From: an uncultured Pseudomonadota bacterium
Lineage (GTDB): Bacteria; Pseudomonadota; Gammaproteobacteria; Steroidobacterales; Steroidobacteraceae
NCBI GenBank assembly: GCA_946479515.1
Contig: CAMLGF010000070.1
Span: 1 to 19,739, forward strand
Reading direction: 5' to 3'
Length of the DNA: 19,739 nucleotides
Made by a program: the position numbers and the translations under genes. This document shows positions 1 to 6,650 of this stretch, piece by piece (the stretch's first letter is position 1; each line of letters begins with the position of its first letter). Below the pieces are notes generated by a model. That model had not been told where the DNA came from, made no database searches, and worked only from the letters and a program-made list of their open reading frames with translations.

Positions 1-190
1 GGGATGCTACTTATTCTGCCCGATTCTGCTAGCGCAGAGTGCTTCGTTTCGGCGCGGAACTGGTCGTCACATCGCTTATCTTTATGGTTAATGTCGAATG
101 AGTGGCTGACATCGCTCGGCTATTCTGCATTTGGAGCAAGGATGCTGCGCAAAAAAGACGCACTAATAAAGTTGGGGACGTTTCGTCGGC
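1..190. other. Upstream region without a recognisable gene
   Basis: I see no convincing gene in these first 190 bases. They are visibly richer in A and T than the rest of the window, as expected for an intergenic regulatory stretch before the GGDEF-EAL gene. The octamer TATTCTGC occurs twice (12-19 and 121-128). An AT-rich patch at 161-170 could hold a -10 element, but no well-spaced -35 accompanies it. Open frames across this stretch run into the following gene out of frame and do not look like real proteins. Confidence 0.4.
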
Positions 191-2566
191 ATGTCGATTC
201 TCGGGCTGATCTGCGTGCTGCTCGCACTCGTGGCGACGCTGCTGTTCGTGCTGTTCTTGTTCCAGCGGCGCGATCTGCGGGCGGTCTCCGAGTTGTCGCT
301 CACCCTGCAACGCGCGGTGAGCGGCGAGCGGCTGCCGCAGCGCATCGAGATGGAGCCGGGCCACGAGGGTCAGCTCGACCTGCAGGCGCTCGGCGTCTCC
401 GTCAACCAGCTGCTGCTGCGCGCTGCCCGCACTGCCGGCCGCGAGCGAGCCGGCCCGAAGCTGTTCACCGAGCTCGGTGAACGCATTCACGAGGCGGTGC
501 TGGTGCACCGCGACGTGATCCTGTACGCCAACAGCCAGTTCGCGAGTTTCGTCGGCGCCGACCGCGTCGATCTCATCGACCGCCGCCTGTCCGACCTGGT
601 CGCTCCAGAGTACGCGGACCTGGTGGCGGAAAACCTGCGCCGCAGGCTGGCCGGTTCGCCGAGCGCGGAACGCTTCGAAGTGGAAATGGTAGGCCTGCAG
701 GGCCAGGTCAGCCTGCTCGAGCTAACTACCGCGATGATCGATTTCGAGGGGTCGCCGGCGTTGCTGGTCACGGGCGTCGAGGTGATCCCCACCAGAAAGC
801 TCCGCGCCCTGGCGACGGGCAAGATCGACGAGAAGGAAACCGCCAAGCGCGCCGCGCTCGTGGCGCCGCCGCTGCCGACACCGCCGTCCGCGCCGCCGCT
901 GCAGGTGCTGGCCATGCAGTCGCTGGCCGAGGCGATCGTGACCACGGATGCCGAGGGGCGCCTGGTCTACCTGAATCCAGCCGCGGAACGGCTGCTTGCC
1001 GTGGACAAGGCGGAGGTTGCCGGCCGCGCCCTGGAAGACGTGATCGGCCTGGTGGATCAGAACGACCGCAACCTGCTCGCCGATCCGGTGCGCGAAGCCG
1101 TGACCAGCGGCGCGAGTCCGCACGTGCTGAGCCGCCGGGCCGTGCTCATCGGCAAGGCTCCGGGCGAGGAGCGCGCCATCGAGTTGGCCGCGTCCCCGCT
1201 GCATGACGAGAACGGCGAACTGGCCGGCGCAGTGATCCTGCTGCACGACGTCACCGAACTGCGCGGACTGCATCGGCAGATGTCCTACCAGGCCACGCAT
1301 GATGCGCTCACGGGCTTGGTGAACCGACGCGAATTCGAGCGGCGCCTGGACGAGGCCGCCGGCTCGGCGCGCCGCGGCGAGGCCACGCACATGCTGTGCT
1401 ACCTGGATCTCGATCGCTTCAAACTGGTGAACGACACCAGCGGCCATCTCGCCGGCGATTCGATGTTGCGCGAAGTGGCCAAGCTGCTGCGCGAGGCGGT
1501 GCGCGACTCCGATACCGTCGCGCGCCTCGGCGGCGATGAATTCGGCATGCTGCTGGTGGGCTGCCCGCTCGAAAAGGCGCGGCAGATCGCCGATGACGTC
1601 TGCCGTTCCATCGCCGGCTATCGCTTCGTGTGGCACGACCGCGTGTTCAGCATCGGCGTTTCGATCGGCCTGATCGAGATCGGGCGCGAGGCGGGCTCGG
1701 TGGAGCAGTTGCTCGCCGCGGCCGATTCGGCTTGTTACGTGGCCAAGAAGGAAGGTGCGGGCCGCGTGTCCGTCTACTCGGCGCGTGACGAGGCGCTGGC
1801 GCGCAGCAGCGGTGAAATCCAGTGGCTGCAGAAGCTGCAGGCCGCGCTCAAGGAAGAGCGTTTCACGCTGTACTACCAGCCCATTGTGTCCGCCTACGGC
1901 GGGGACGGCGATGGTCCGTCGATGGAAGTGCTGCTGCGCATGCTCGATGAGAATGGGCAGGAAATTCCGCCCGGAAACTTCGTGGCCGCTGCCGAGCGCT
2001 ACCGGCTGATGGCATCGGTGGACCGCTGGGTGGTGCACACCACGCTCGGCGCTCTGGCGCGCAACGCGTTTCAGCTCGCGCGCGAGCGCTGCCTGGCCAT
2101 CAACATCTCGGGCCAGACGCTGGGTGATCCGCTGTTCCTGGAATTCGTGGTCGAGTGCCTCGACCAGACGGGAGTGCATCCCGACCAGGTCTGCTTCGAA
2201 ATCGCCGAGAGCGCCGTGGTCGCCAATCTCGAACAGGCGCGTCGTTTCGTCGGCGTGCTGCACGGCATGGGCTGTAAGTTCACCATCGACGATTTCGGCT
2301 CGGGGGTGGGTTCGTTCTCCAGCCTCAAGACGCTGCCGCTCGACTACCTGAAGCTCGATGGCTCGTTCATGCGCAATCTGGCGCGCGATTCCGTCAGCCA
2401 GACGCTGGTGACCGCCATGATCAAGCTGGCGCGGACGCTGAATTTCAAGATCATCGCCGAGCAGGTGGAAGACAGCGCCGCGCTCGAGGCCGCCCGCAAG
2501 ATGGGCGTCGACTACATTCAGGGCTTCGCGATCGCACGGCCCGCCAAGCTCGCCATCGCGGCGTAA
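191..2566 (+). CDS. Membrane-anchored PAS-PAS-GGDEF-EAL cyclic-di-GMP enzyme
   Basis: This 791-residue protein should make and/or degrade the second messenger cyclic-di-GMP at the inner membrane. An N-terminal hydrophobic helix (about residues 4-24) is followed by a PAS-like domain (about 95-205), a Pro/Ala-rich linker, a second PAS domain (about 238-355), GGDEF (about 365-530) and EAL (about 545-785). The GGDEF signature is intact at 447-451. An RxxD inhibitory site, RDSD at 438-441, lies exactly five residues before it, so a working cyclase with product inhibition is plausible. The EAL motif reads EVLLR (E579). The Asn of NIS, the DDFG pair D700-D701, the Lys of KLD, E757 and the Gln of QGF are all visible, so phosphodiesterase activity is also plausible. 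Which activity dominates cannot be read from sequence. The start is the first in-frame ATG before the membrane helix, with only a weak GGGGA ribosome site upstream. Confidence 0.97.
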   Translation: MSILGLICVLLALVATLLFVLFLFQRRDLRAVSELSLTLQRAVSGERLPQRIEMEPGHEGQLDLQALGVSVNQLLLRAARTAGRERAGPKLFTELGERIHEAVLVHRDVILYANSQFASFVGADRVDLIDRRLSDLVAPEYADLVAENLRRRLAGSPSAERFEVEMVGLQGQVSLLELTTAMIDFEGSPALLVTGVEVIPTRKLRALATGKIDEKETAKRAALVAPPLPTPPSAPPLQVLAMQSLAEAIVTTDAEGRLVYLNPAAERLLAVDKAEVAGRALEDVIGLVDQNDRNLLADPVREAVTSGASPHVLSRRAVLIGKAPGEERAIELAASPLHDENGELAGAVILLHDVTELRGLHRQMSYQATHDALTGLVNRREFERRLDEAAGSARRGEATHMLCYLDLDRFKLVNDTSGHLAGDSMLREVAKLLREAVRDSDTVARLGGDEFGMLLVGCPLEKARQIADDVCRSIAGYRFVWHDRVFSIGVSIGLIEIGREAGSVEQLLAAADSACYVAKKEGAGRVSVYSARDEALARSSGEIQWLQKLQAALKEERFTLYYQPIVSAYGGDGDGPSMEVLLRMLDENGQEIPPGNFVAAAERYRLMASVDRWVVHTTLGALARNAFQLARERCLAINISGQTLGDPLFLEFVVECLDQTGVHPDQVCFEIAESAVVANLEQARRFVGVLHGMGCKFTIDDFGSGVGSFSSLKTLPLDYLKLDGSFMRNLARDSVSQTLVTAMIKLARTLNFKIIAEQVEDSAALEAARKMGVDYIQGFAIARPAKLAIAA

Positions 2567-2615
2567 CACCGGGGGAGGACATGACAACCGCACTCAATCA
2601 CGGCTCGGCGCCCTG

Positions 2616-2642
2616 CCGGTTTCGGGGTGAACACCCCACCGG
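2616..2642. repeat. Nested inverted repeat (hairpin) after the GGDEF-EAL gene
   Basis: The arms CCGGT (2616-2620) and ACCGG (2638-2642) enclose GGGGTG (2624-2629) and CACCCC (2632-2637). This gives about eleven base pairs interrupted by a three-base bulge (TTC). It lies about 50 bases after the GGDEF-EAL stop. No T-run follows on either strand, so it is not a standard intrinsic terminator. It could stabilise the 3' end of the message. Confidence 0.5.
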
Positions 2643-2790
2643 ATCGCGTCCCGCATCGCGTCTGCCCCTGGTCACCGGTCTGGTGCGGTTGCGGGCCGGA
2701 GCCTGGTGCTCGCGGACCCCGCGCGGCCTGCGTGCCAGCAGCCGGCCGCGCCTGCGCGACACGCGAGCGCGCCGTCCGGCGTCGCGTATC

Positions 2791-2834
2791 GCCCCCCGGC
2801 GCTCGTCGTAGTCCGACGACAGCGAGCCGGGGGC
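2791..2834. repeat. Imperfect inverted repeat before the secreted-protein gene
   Basis: GCCCCCCGGC (2791-2800) can pair with GCCGGGGGC (2826-2834), leaving one extra C on the left arm. Inside, TCGTCG (2803-2808) pairs with CGACGA (2814-2819) around the five-base loop TAGTC. No T-run follows on either strand. It lies 26 bases before the ATG at 2861 and may be a transcript-end hairpin or a leader structure. Confidence 0.45.
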
Positions 2835-2860
2835 TCTAGCTACGCGGTAAGCTTGGCCGC

Positions 2861-3364
2861 ATGCGCAAACTCCGCGGCCTGTTCATCGTCGTTTTGACCG
2901 CGCCGCTCGCCGCAGCCTTCCCCGTCTACCAGGCGCCGGAAGAGGGCGTCGAGCTGCGACTCGACAACTTCACCGACGAGACACTGCTGCTCGCCACCTA
3001 TTACGAGCGGACGGACAATTGCAGCGGCCCGCAGGCCATCGGTGAGCTGTCGCGGAACCTGGTGACCACCGTCACCCCCGGTCAGCCCGTCACGATCTCG
3101 CTCATGGGGCTGCGCGCGGACATCGCCGATCCGGACTCCTGCGCCGTATTCTTCAGCTTCCGCCCTGAAGCGGGGCATTCCTACCGGGCGGCTTTGCAGT
3201 TGTACGACGGGCAGTGCCGCCTGGGATTCAACAAGGTGAAGCTGGCCACGAATGCCGCAAGTTCGGCCGACCGCGTGCTGCGCACGCACCGGCAGCTGCT
3301 TCTGCCTTCGCGTGGCAGCTGTGCGAAACTCGACGCTGAACAGCGCGCCAGATTGGGAATGTGA
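2861..3364 (+). CDS. Small secreted protein with four cysteines, unknown function
   Basis: I do not recognise this 167-residue protein. Its N terminus (MRKLRG, a hydrophobic run to about residue 20, then FPVYQ) looks like a Sec signal peptide, so the product is probably periplasmic or exported. The mature part has four cysteines (C54, C94, C119, C154), which could form two disulfides, and alternating hydrophobic patches suggesting a beta-rich fold. The ribosome site is weak. Its TGA ends one base before the ATG of the GFA-family gene, so the two are probably translationally coupled. Hydrophobicity and codon usage support a real gene; no function can be given. Confidence 0.75.
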   Translation: MRKLRGLFIVVLTAPLAAAFPVYQAPEEGVELRLDNFTDETLLLATYYERTDNCSGPQAIGELSRNLVTTVTPGQPVTISLMGLRADIADPDSCAVFFSFRPEAGHSYRAALQLYDGQCRLGFNKVKLATNAASSADRVLRTHRQLLLPSRGSCAKLDAEQRARLGM

Positions 3365-3365
3365 G

Positions 3366-3770
3366 ATGAAGCAGACCTATCACGGAAGTTGCCACTGCGG
3401 AGCGGTGCGATTCGAAGCCGACATCGACTTTGCGCAGGGTACGGGCAAGTGCAATTGCTCCATCTGCACCAAGACACGCAATTGGAGCGTCATCATCAAG
3501 CCCGAGGATTTCCGCCTGCTGCAGGGTGAGGACGCCGTGACCGACTACCAGTTCGGCTCGAAGCAGGGTCACCATCTTTTCTGCAGCATCTGCGGCGTGC
3601 GCAGCTTCGAACGCGGCTACGTCGAGCAGATCGGCGGGCACTACGTTTCCATCAAAGTGGCCAGCCTGGACGACGTCGATCCTGCGGTACTGGTGGAGTC
3701 GCCGGTCCGCTTCGCCAATGGCCGCGACGATGCCTGGTGGGAAGCGCCGCGGGAAAGCCGGCATCTGTAG
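3366..3770 (+). CDS. GFA / CENP-V family zinc protein
   Basis: This 134-residue protein belongs to the GFA (glutathione-dependent formaldehyde-activating, CENP-V-like) fold, a beta-rich domain that binds two zinc ions. All seven expected cysteines are visible: C9 and C11 (CHCG), C29, C31 and C34 (CNCSIC) and C73 and C76 (CSIC). The founding enzyme speeds S-hydroxymethylglutathione formation, but most small members have no proven substrate, so I do not claim formaldehyde detoxification. I chose the ATG at 3366, one base after the preceding stop, because the family domain begins right there; the longer in-frame start at 3252 lies within the upstream gene and adds an unrelated, poor-quality sequence. 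Confidence 0.92.
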   Translation: MKQTYHGSCHCGAVRFEADIDFAQGTGKCNCSICTKTRNWSVIIKPEDFRLLQGEDAVTDYQFGSKQGHHLFCSICGVRSFERGYVEQIGGHYVSIKVASLDDVDPAVLVESPVRFANGRDDAWWEAPRESRHL

Positions 3771-3781
3771 CGAGGATAACG

Positions 3782-4168
3782 ATGCAACGGGTCACCGGAA
3801 TCGGCGGAATCTTCTTCAAGTCCAGCGACCCCGCGCGGATGCGCGACTGGTATCGCAAGCACCTGGGGCTTCAGATCGAAGACTGGGGAGGGGTGGCGTT
3901 TCCCTGGAAATCCGCGCAGAACCCCGACGGGGTCGGAACCACGGTGTGGAGCGTCTTCGACGGCGGCTCTGACTACTTCGCGCCGGGCCAGGCCCCGTTC
4001 ATGGTCAACTATCGAGTCGCCGACGTGCGGGCGCTGATCGCCGCGCTGCGCGCCGAAGGTTGCCAGGTCATCGACAAGATCGACGAGTCGGAATTCGGCA
4101 CCTTCGGCTGGGTGATGGATCCCGACGGCAACAAGATCGAGCTCTGGCAGCCGCCGGCGGGTCGTTAG
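3782..4168 (+). CDS. VOC (glyoxalase/bleomycin-resistance fold) protein
   Basis: This 128-residue protein has the vicinal-oxygen-chelate fold: two beta-alpha-beta modules, one starting at the N terminus (GIGGIFFKSSDPARMRDWY) and one near residue 74. The typical C-terminal DPDGNKIELWQP carries E120 at the position that ligates the metal in glyoxalase I and related enzymes. Its substrate cannot be deduced. The ATG at 3782 has a GAGGA ribosome site nine bases upstream and starts just before the conserved fold; an in-frame ATG at 3737 lies inside the GFA gene and is less likely. It follows that gene by 11 bases, so the two are probably co-transcribed, and it converges on the GAF-HTH regulator. 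Confidence 0.9.
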   Translation: MQRVTGIGGIFFKSSDPARMRDWYRKHLGLQIEDWGGVAFPWKSAQNPDGVGTTVWSVFDGGSDYFAPGQAPFMVNYRVADVRALIAALRAEGCQVIDKIDESEFGTFGWVMDPDGNKIELWQPPAGR

Positions 4169-4203
4169 TCGTCGGGCGAAGCGAGCGCGCGCCGCCGGCG
4201 GGC

Positions 4204-4968
4204 TCAGGGGTGCCGCAGCCGCGCGATGCCCAGCTTTTTCATCCGATGCCGCAGCGTCGCCGGCTTCATGCCGAGTTTGAGCGCCGCGCCCGAATTGCCC
4301 TCGATCACCCAGCGGGTGGCATTGAGGATGCGCAGGATGTGTTCACGCTGCACGTGATGCAGGCCGGTCGCCTCGGTGTCCTCGAGGTCGAGCGGCGCCC
4401 CGCCTGGCTCCAGGGTCCGGTGGACGCCCGTCGCGGCCGCACTGACCTCGGCGCGAACCAGGGAATCCAGCTCGGACCGCAGCCGATGCACTTCGCCATC
4501 GAGCTCGGTCCGCGCGCGCTCCGCGCGCAACAGCTGCAGCGCGGTGGTGAGCAGCACTGAGACGATCTCCACCAGGCTCTGCTGGTGTGCGGTGAGGTTC
4601 ATCGCGCCATCCAGGTGCGCGCATACGAAACCGATCACCTGGCCATCGGCGTCGTGCAGGGCCATGCCGAAATATCCGGGAGTCGTGGCGTCGGCGCCGA
4701 TGCCGCTCTCGTCGCCCGCCGAGCTCAGCACCGCCTCGCTGGGGGTGCCGGCCAGCGGAAAGGTGCAGTTAGGCTGGATGGCGCCCTGCACGCACACGCC
4801 CAGCGTGCGCGCGTGCAGTTCGTCCGCCGCTTCGCCGATGAGCACGTCGCTGGCGCAGAGCATGGTCGCGAGATACTGCGCCATCGCCGGAAACAATCCG
4901 GCGGCCTGTACCGCCGTGATGCGCGCGGCAAGGTTGCGAAGCTCGTGGTCGGGGCCGGCATCTGCCAT
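4204..4968 (-). CDS. GAF-domain regulator with Fis-type HTH but no AAA+ domain
   Basis: This 254-residue protein reads as a sensor-plus-DNA-binding regulator. A GAF-like domain covers about residues 10-145, a charged heptad-like helix (about 146-175) may dimerise it, and residues about 207-248 form a Fis-type helix-turn-helix. The HTH resembles the C termini of FhlA/NtrC-type sigma-54 activators (IEGNSGAALKLGMKPATLR, then RMKKLGI). The central AAA+ ATPase, with its GAFTGA loop that contacts sigma-54, is absent, so it cannot work as a normal sigma-54 activator. It probably acts as a repressor, a sigma-70 activator or an accessory protein. The ligand is unknown. It lies 33 bases after doxX and may share its transcript. 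No clear ribosome site precedes the ATG, but a -10-like TATACT sits seven bases before it. Confidence 0.85.
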   Translation of the reverse strand: MADAGPDHELRNLAARITAVQAAGLFPAMAQYLATMLCASDVLIGEAADELHARTLGVCVQGAIQPNCTFPLAGTPSEAVLSSAGDESGIGADATTPGYFGMALHDADGQVIGFVCAHLDGAMNLTAHQQSLVEIVSVLLTTALQLLRAERARTELDGEVHRLRSELDSLVRAEVSAAATGVHRTLEPGGAPLDLEDTEATGLHHVQREHILRILNATRWVIEGNSGAALKLGMKPATLRHRMKKLGIARLRHP

Positions 4969-4975
4969 GCGGCGA

Positions 4976-4981
4976 AGTATA
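4976..4981 (-). promoter_or_regulatory. -10-like hexamer TATACT close to the GAF-HTH start
   Basis: On the minus strand TATACT (five of six matches to TATAAT) ends seven bases before the ATG at 4968. If used, transcription would begin at or next to the start codon, giving a leaderless message. The best -35 is weak (TTAGGC, 18 bases upstream). Confidence 0.35.
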
Positions 4982-5001
4982 GGCGAGCCGCCAGTCCGGG
5001 C

Positions 5002-5457
5002 CTAACCAGCGCGGCGCGTCTCCAGCAGGTGGTCGAGCGAGGCCCGGCCGGCACCGAAGGCGCACAGCACCAGAATCATGAAGCCCCAGAGCACGTGTTG
5101 CCCCAGTGCGGCCTCGAAGCCTTCCTGGCCCAGCACATGCCAGTAGGCGACCACGGCCATGAGGTTCACGGCAAACAAGCCCACCGCGCCGACACGCGCA
5201 AACAACCCGAGGACGAGCAGCGCCGGGAAGAACAGCTCGCCGAAGGCGCCCGTTGCCGCGGCCAGCGTCGGCGGGAGCAGGGGCACGTGGTACTCGCTGC
5301 GGAACAGCTCGAGCGTGGAATCCCACTGGGTCACCTTGAGCCAGCCGGACTTCAGGAACTGCCAGCTGACCCAGAGGCGGGTGAGCAGCAGCAGGGGATC
5401 GCGCAGCAGGTCCATCGCCCGGCCGAAGCGCGCGTGAGTCTTGATTACGTCTAACAC
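5002..5457 (-). CDS. DoxX-family membrane protein
   Basis: This protein of about 151 residues has four predicted transmembrane helices (about 22-40, 66-86, 88-108 and 119-137) and the layout of the DoxX/DoxD-like family: a first helix with WQFLKSGWLK, then FGELFFPALLVLGLFAR. Family members are small inner-membrane proteins, some linked to quinone or thiosulfate redox chemistry and to stress resistance, but the role of most is unknown. I chose a GTG start at 5457 because AGGAG lies eight bases upstream; the longer ATG frame at 5529 would add an unusual Arg/Gly-rich N terminus that runs through a palindrome. The GAF-HTH gene follows 33 bases downstream and may regulate it. Confidence 0.85.
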   Translation of the reverse strand: MLDVIKTHARFGRAMDLLRDPLLLLTRLWVSWQFLKSGWLKVTQWDSTLELFRSEYHVPLLPPTLAAATGAFGELFFPALLVLGLFARVGAVGLFAVNLMAVVAYWHVLGQEGFEAALGQHVLWGFMILVLCAFGAGRASLDHLLETRRAG

Positions 5458-5713
5458 GAGTCCGTCTCCTGGTTCTGCCGCGGATGCGAGTTCGCAACGC
5501 CAGCGGGCGCCGCGGCGCCCGCCGCCCAATCAAATACTTAAGCCCTGCAGCGCCGGCCCCATGCCAGGGCCTGTCGGCGGATCGCCACGGCCCGGGAATT
5601 CCGGCGGCTGCACGTGTCGGAGGAGACCGGCGCACTCTTCGCGAAATTGCGCGGACGATCGCAACAATTTCGGGTATTTTCGCCCGCAAATGTCGTCCGG
5701 GGAGTCGAAAGAA
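5458..5713. other. Divergent intergenic region between doxX-like and the 119-residue gene
   Basis: This 256-base gap holds the control regions of two divergent genes. On the doxX side it contains the ribosome site, a perfect 20-base palindrome (5503-5522) and an AT-rich patch at 5528-5541 that could be a promoter -10 region. On the other side, TATTTT at 5675-5680 and GGGGAG (5699-5704, a ribosome site for the ATG at 5714) are the only signals I can name. No -35 has good spacing to TATTTT. I see no gene inside it. Confidence 0.5.
5503..5522. repeat. Perfect 20-base palindrome in the doxX leader
   Basis: GCGGGCGCC and GGCGCCCGC flank a central GC, so all twenty bases form a perfect palindrome. 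It lies about 45 bases before the GTG start of the DoxX-like gene, between an AT-rich patch and the ribosome site. It could be an operator for a dimeric regulator such as the neighbouring GAF-HTH protein, or an mRNA hairpin. GC bias makes such repeats more likely by chance. Confidence 0.6.
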
Positions 5714-6073
5714 ATGCAGCTCTCGCAGATGTGGCGCGAACATCTGCAGGCGGGTTGTCCGCCTGAGATTCGGGGACTGAGCATCGCCGGTACCGCTGTT
5801 CCGGCGCTCGACGCCGAGATCACGGCCTGTGTCAGCGCCTGCGTGTCACACCAATTGCGCATGGATGCGCGCATCGAACGCCGATTGCAGGACATCGCGC
5901 ATGCACTCGAGGACGTTCAGGGCCAGAGCACGCCCGAGGTAGCCGCGTACTGCACGCGTCTCAATCGTCTGGTCAGTGCCGTGCTGGTGAACGCCGCACC
6001 CGCATCCGCCTCCGACAGCGGCTCCGAAACGGTGCAGCAGCAACCCATGCGGCCCAGGCTGCGGCGACGGTAG
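5714..6073 (+). CDS. Hypothetical protein, 119 residues
   Basis: I do not recognise this protein. The first half (MQLSQMWREHLQAGCPPEIRG, then a helical stretch with DARIERRLQDIAHALEDV) looks soluble and mostly alpha-helical. The C terminus turns Ser/Gln-rich and ends in an Arg-rich run. No signal peptide or membrane segment is visible. The ATG at 5714 is favoured because GGGGAG lies nine bases before it; an in-frame ATG at 5690 is possible and would add eight residues. It is divergent from doxX and convergent with msrB, with only 20 bases between stops, so it appears to be its own transcription unit. Confidence 0.6.
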   Translation: MQLSQMWREHLQAGCPPEIRGLSIAGTAVPALDAEITACVSACVSHQLRMDARIERRLQDIAHALEDVQGQSTPEVAAYCTRLNRLVSAVLVNAAPASASDSGSETVQQQPMRPRLRRR

Positions 6074-6093
6074 CCCGCGCAACCCGGCGTCGC

Positions 6094-6501
6094 TCAGTCC
6101 GCGCCCGGTTCGAACTTCAACGACAAACCGTTCATGCAGTAGCGCTGCCCAGTCGGCGCCGGCCCATCATCGAACACATGGCCCAGGTGGCCGCCGCAGT
6201 TCGCACAATGCACCTCCACCCGCGTCATGCCATGGGACCGGTCGGTGGTCGTGGCAACCGCGCCCGGAAGCGGACGAAAGAAGCTCGGCCAGCCGGATCC
6301 GCTCTCGTACTTGGTGCTGGACTCGAACAGTGCGTGGTCACACGCGGCGCATCGATACTGGCCGGTGCGCTTCTCGAAGTTGAGCGGGCTGCTGCCCGCG
6401 CGCTCGGTACCCCGCTCACGCAACACCCGGAACTGCTCCGGCGTCAGCAACGAACGCCATTCGGTCGCCGATTTGTCGACGGGGAACTGATCATCGCTCA
6501 T
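6094..6501 (-). CDS. msrB: Peptide-methionine (R)-S-oxide reductase
   Basis: This 135-residue enzyme reduces the R epimer of methionine sulfoxide in oxidised proteins, normally regenerated by thioredoxin. The family pattern is complete: zinc-binding cysteine pairs C51/C54 and C99/C102, the GSGWPSF loop (W71), H89 in SHGM, H105 and H108 in HLGHVF, and catalytic C122 in RYCMNGLSLKF. Length matches single-domain MsrB proteins, and with no signal peptide it is cytosolic. The ATG at 6501 has an AGGAG ribosome site about eight bases upstream. It lies downstream of the hppA terminator in the same direction, so it probably has its own promoter within 6502-6563. Confidence 0.95.
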   Translation of the reverse strand: MSDDQFPVDKSATEWRSLLTPEQFRVLRERGTERAGSSPLNFEKRTGQYRCAACDHALFESSTKYESGSGWPSFFRPLPGAVATTTDRSHGMTRVEVHCANCGGHLGHVFDDGPAPTGQRYCMNGLSLKFEPGAD

Positions 6502-6563
6502 GGGATGCTCCTGGCTGTGCCTACCGGGACCGGAAGTATGGAGCCGAAATTGCGCTCGCCAGC

Positions 6564-6594
6564 AAAAAGGGGCCAGACCCGACGGTCTGGCCCC
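6564..6594 (-). terminator. Intrinsic terminator of the pfp-hppA unit
   Basis: GGGGCCAGACC (6569-6579) and GGTCTGGCCCC (6584-6594) form a perfect 11-base-pair stem with a CGAC loop. On the minus strand the stem is followed by five T residues (A-run at 6564-6568 on the plus strand). It sits 56 bases after the hppA stop, exactly where a terminator for that minus-strand unit is expected. Confidence 0.9.
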
Positions 6595-6650
6595 TGGTGA
6601 TCCAGATGATCAGTCGTGCCGGGACAGCGGCGTAGCCTGTCCCCCGCCCT

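Larger units (their letters stand above)
2567..2860. other. GC-rich, hairpin-rich gap; possible small Arg-rich ORF at 2581-2811
   Basis: This 294-base gap follows the GGDEF-EAL gene. An ATG at 2581 has a strong ribosome site (GGGGGAGG, 2569-2576) and opens a 76-codon frame. The product is Arg-, Pro- and Ser-rich, resembles no family I know, and overlaps other open frames of similar quality. I do not call it a gene; it could be a small protein, a decayed gene or a fortuitous frame in GC-rich DNA. Two strong inverted repeats (2616-2642 and 2791-2834) lie inside it, which fits structured untranslated RNA at least as well as coding sequence. Confidence 0.35.

Noticed and set aside
722..2593. A 623-codon minus-strand frame antisense to the GGDEF-EAL gene
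   Set aside because: It is a shadow frame with the same low-quality composition; both c-di-GMP domains are on the plus strand.
4150..4202. Direct repeat of the 12-mer GCCGCCGGCGGG (4150-4161 and 4191-4202)
   Set aside because: It is a low-complexity GC-rich string, one copy within the VOC gene end; chance is a sufficient explanation.
6569..6594. The perfect hairpin as a mobile repeat (REP-like) rather than a terminator
   Set aside because: Only one copy is present in the window, and the adjoining T-run on the minus strand right after hppA fits an intrinsic terminator.
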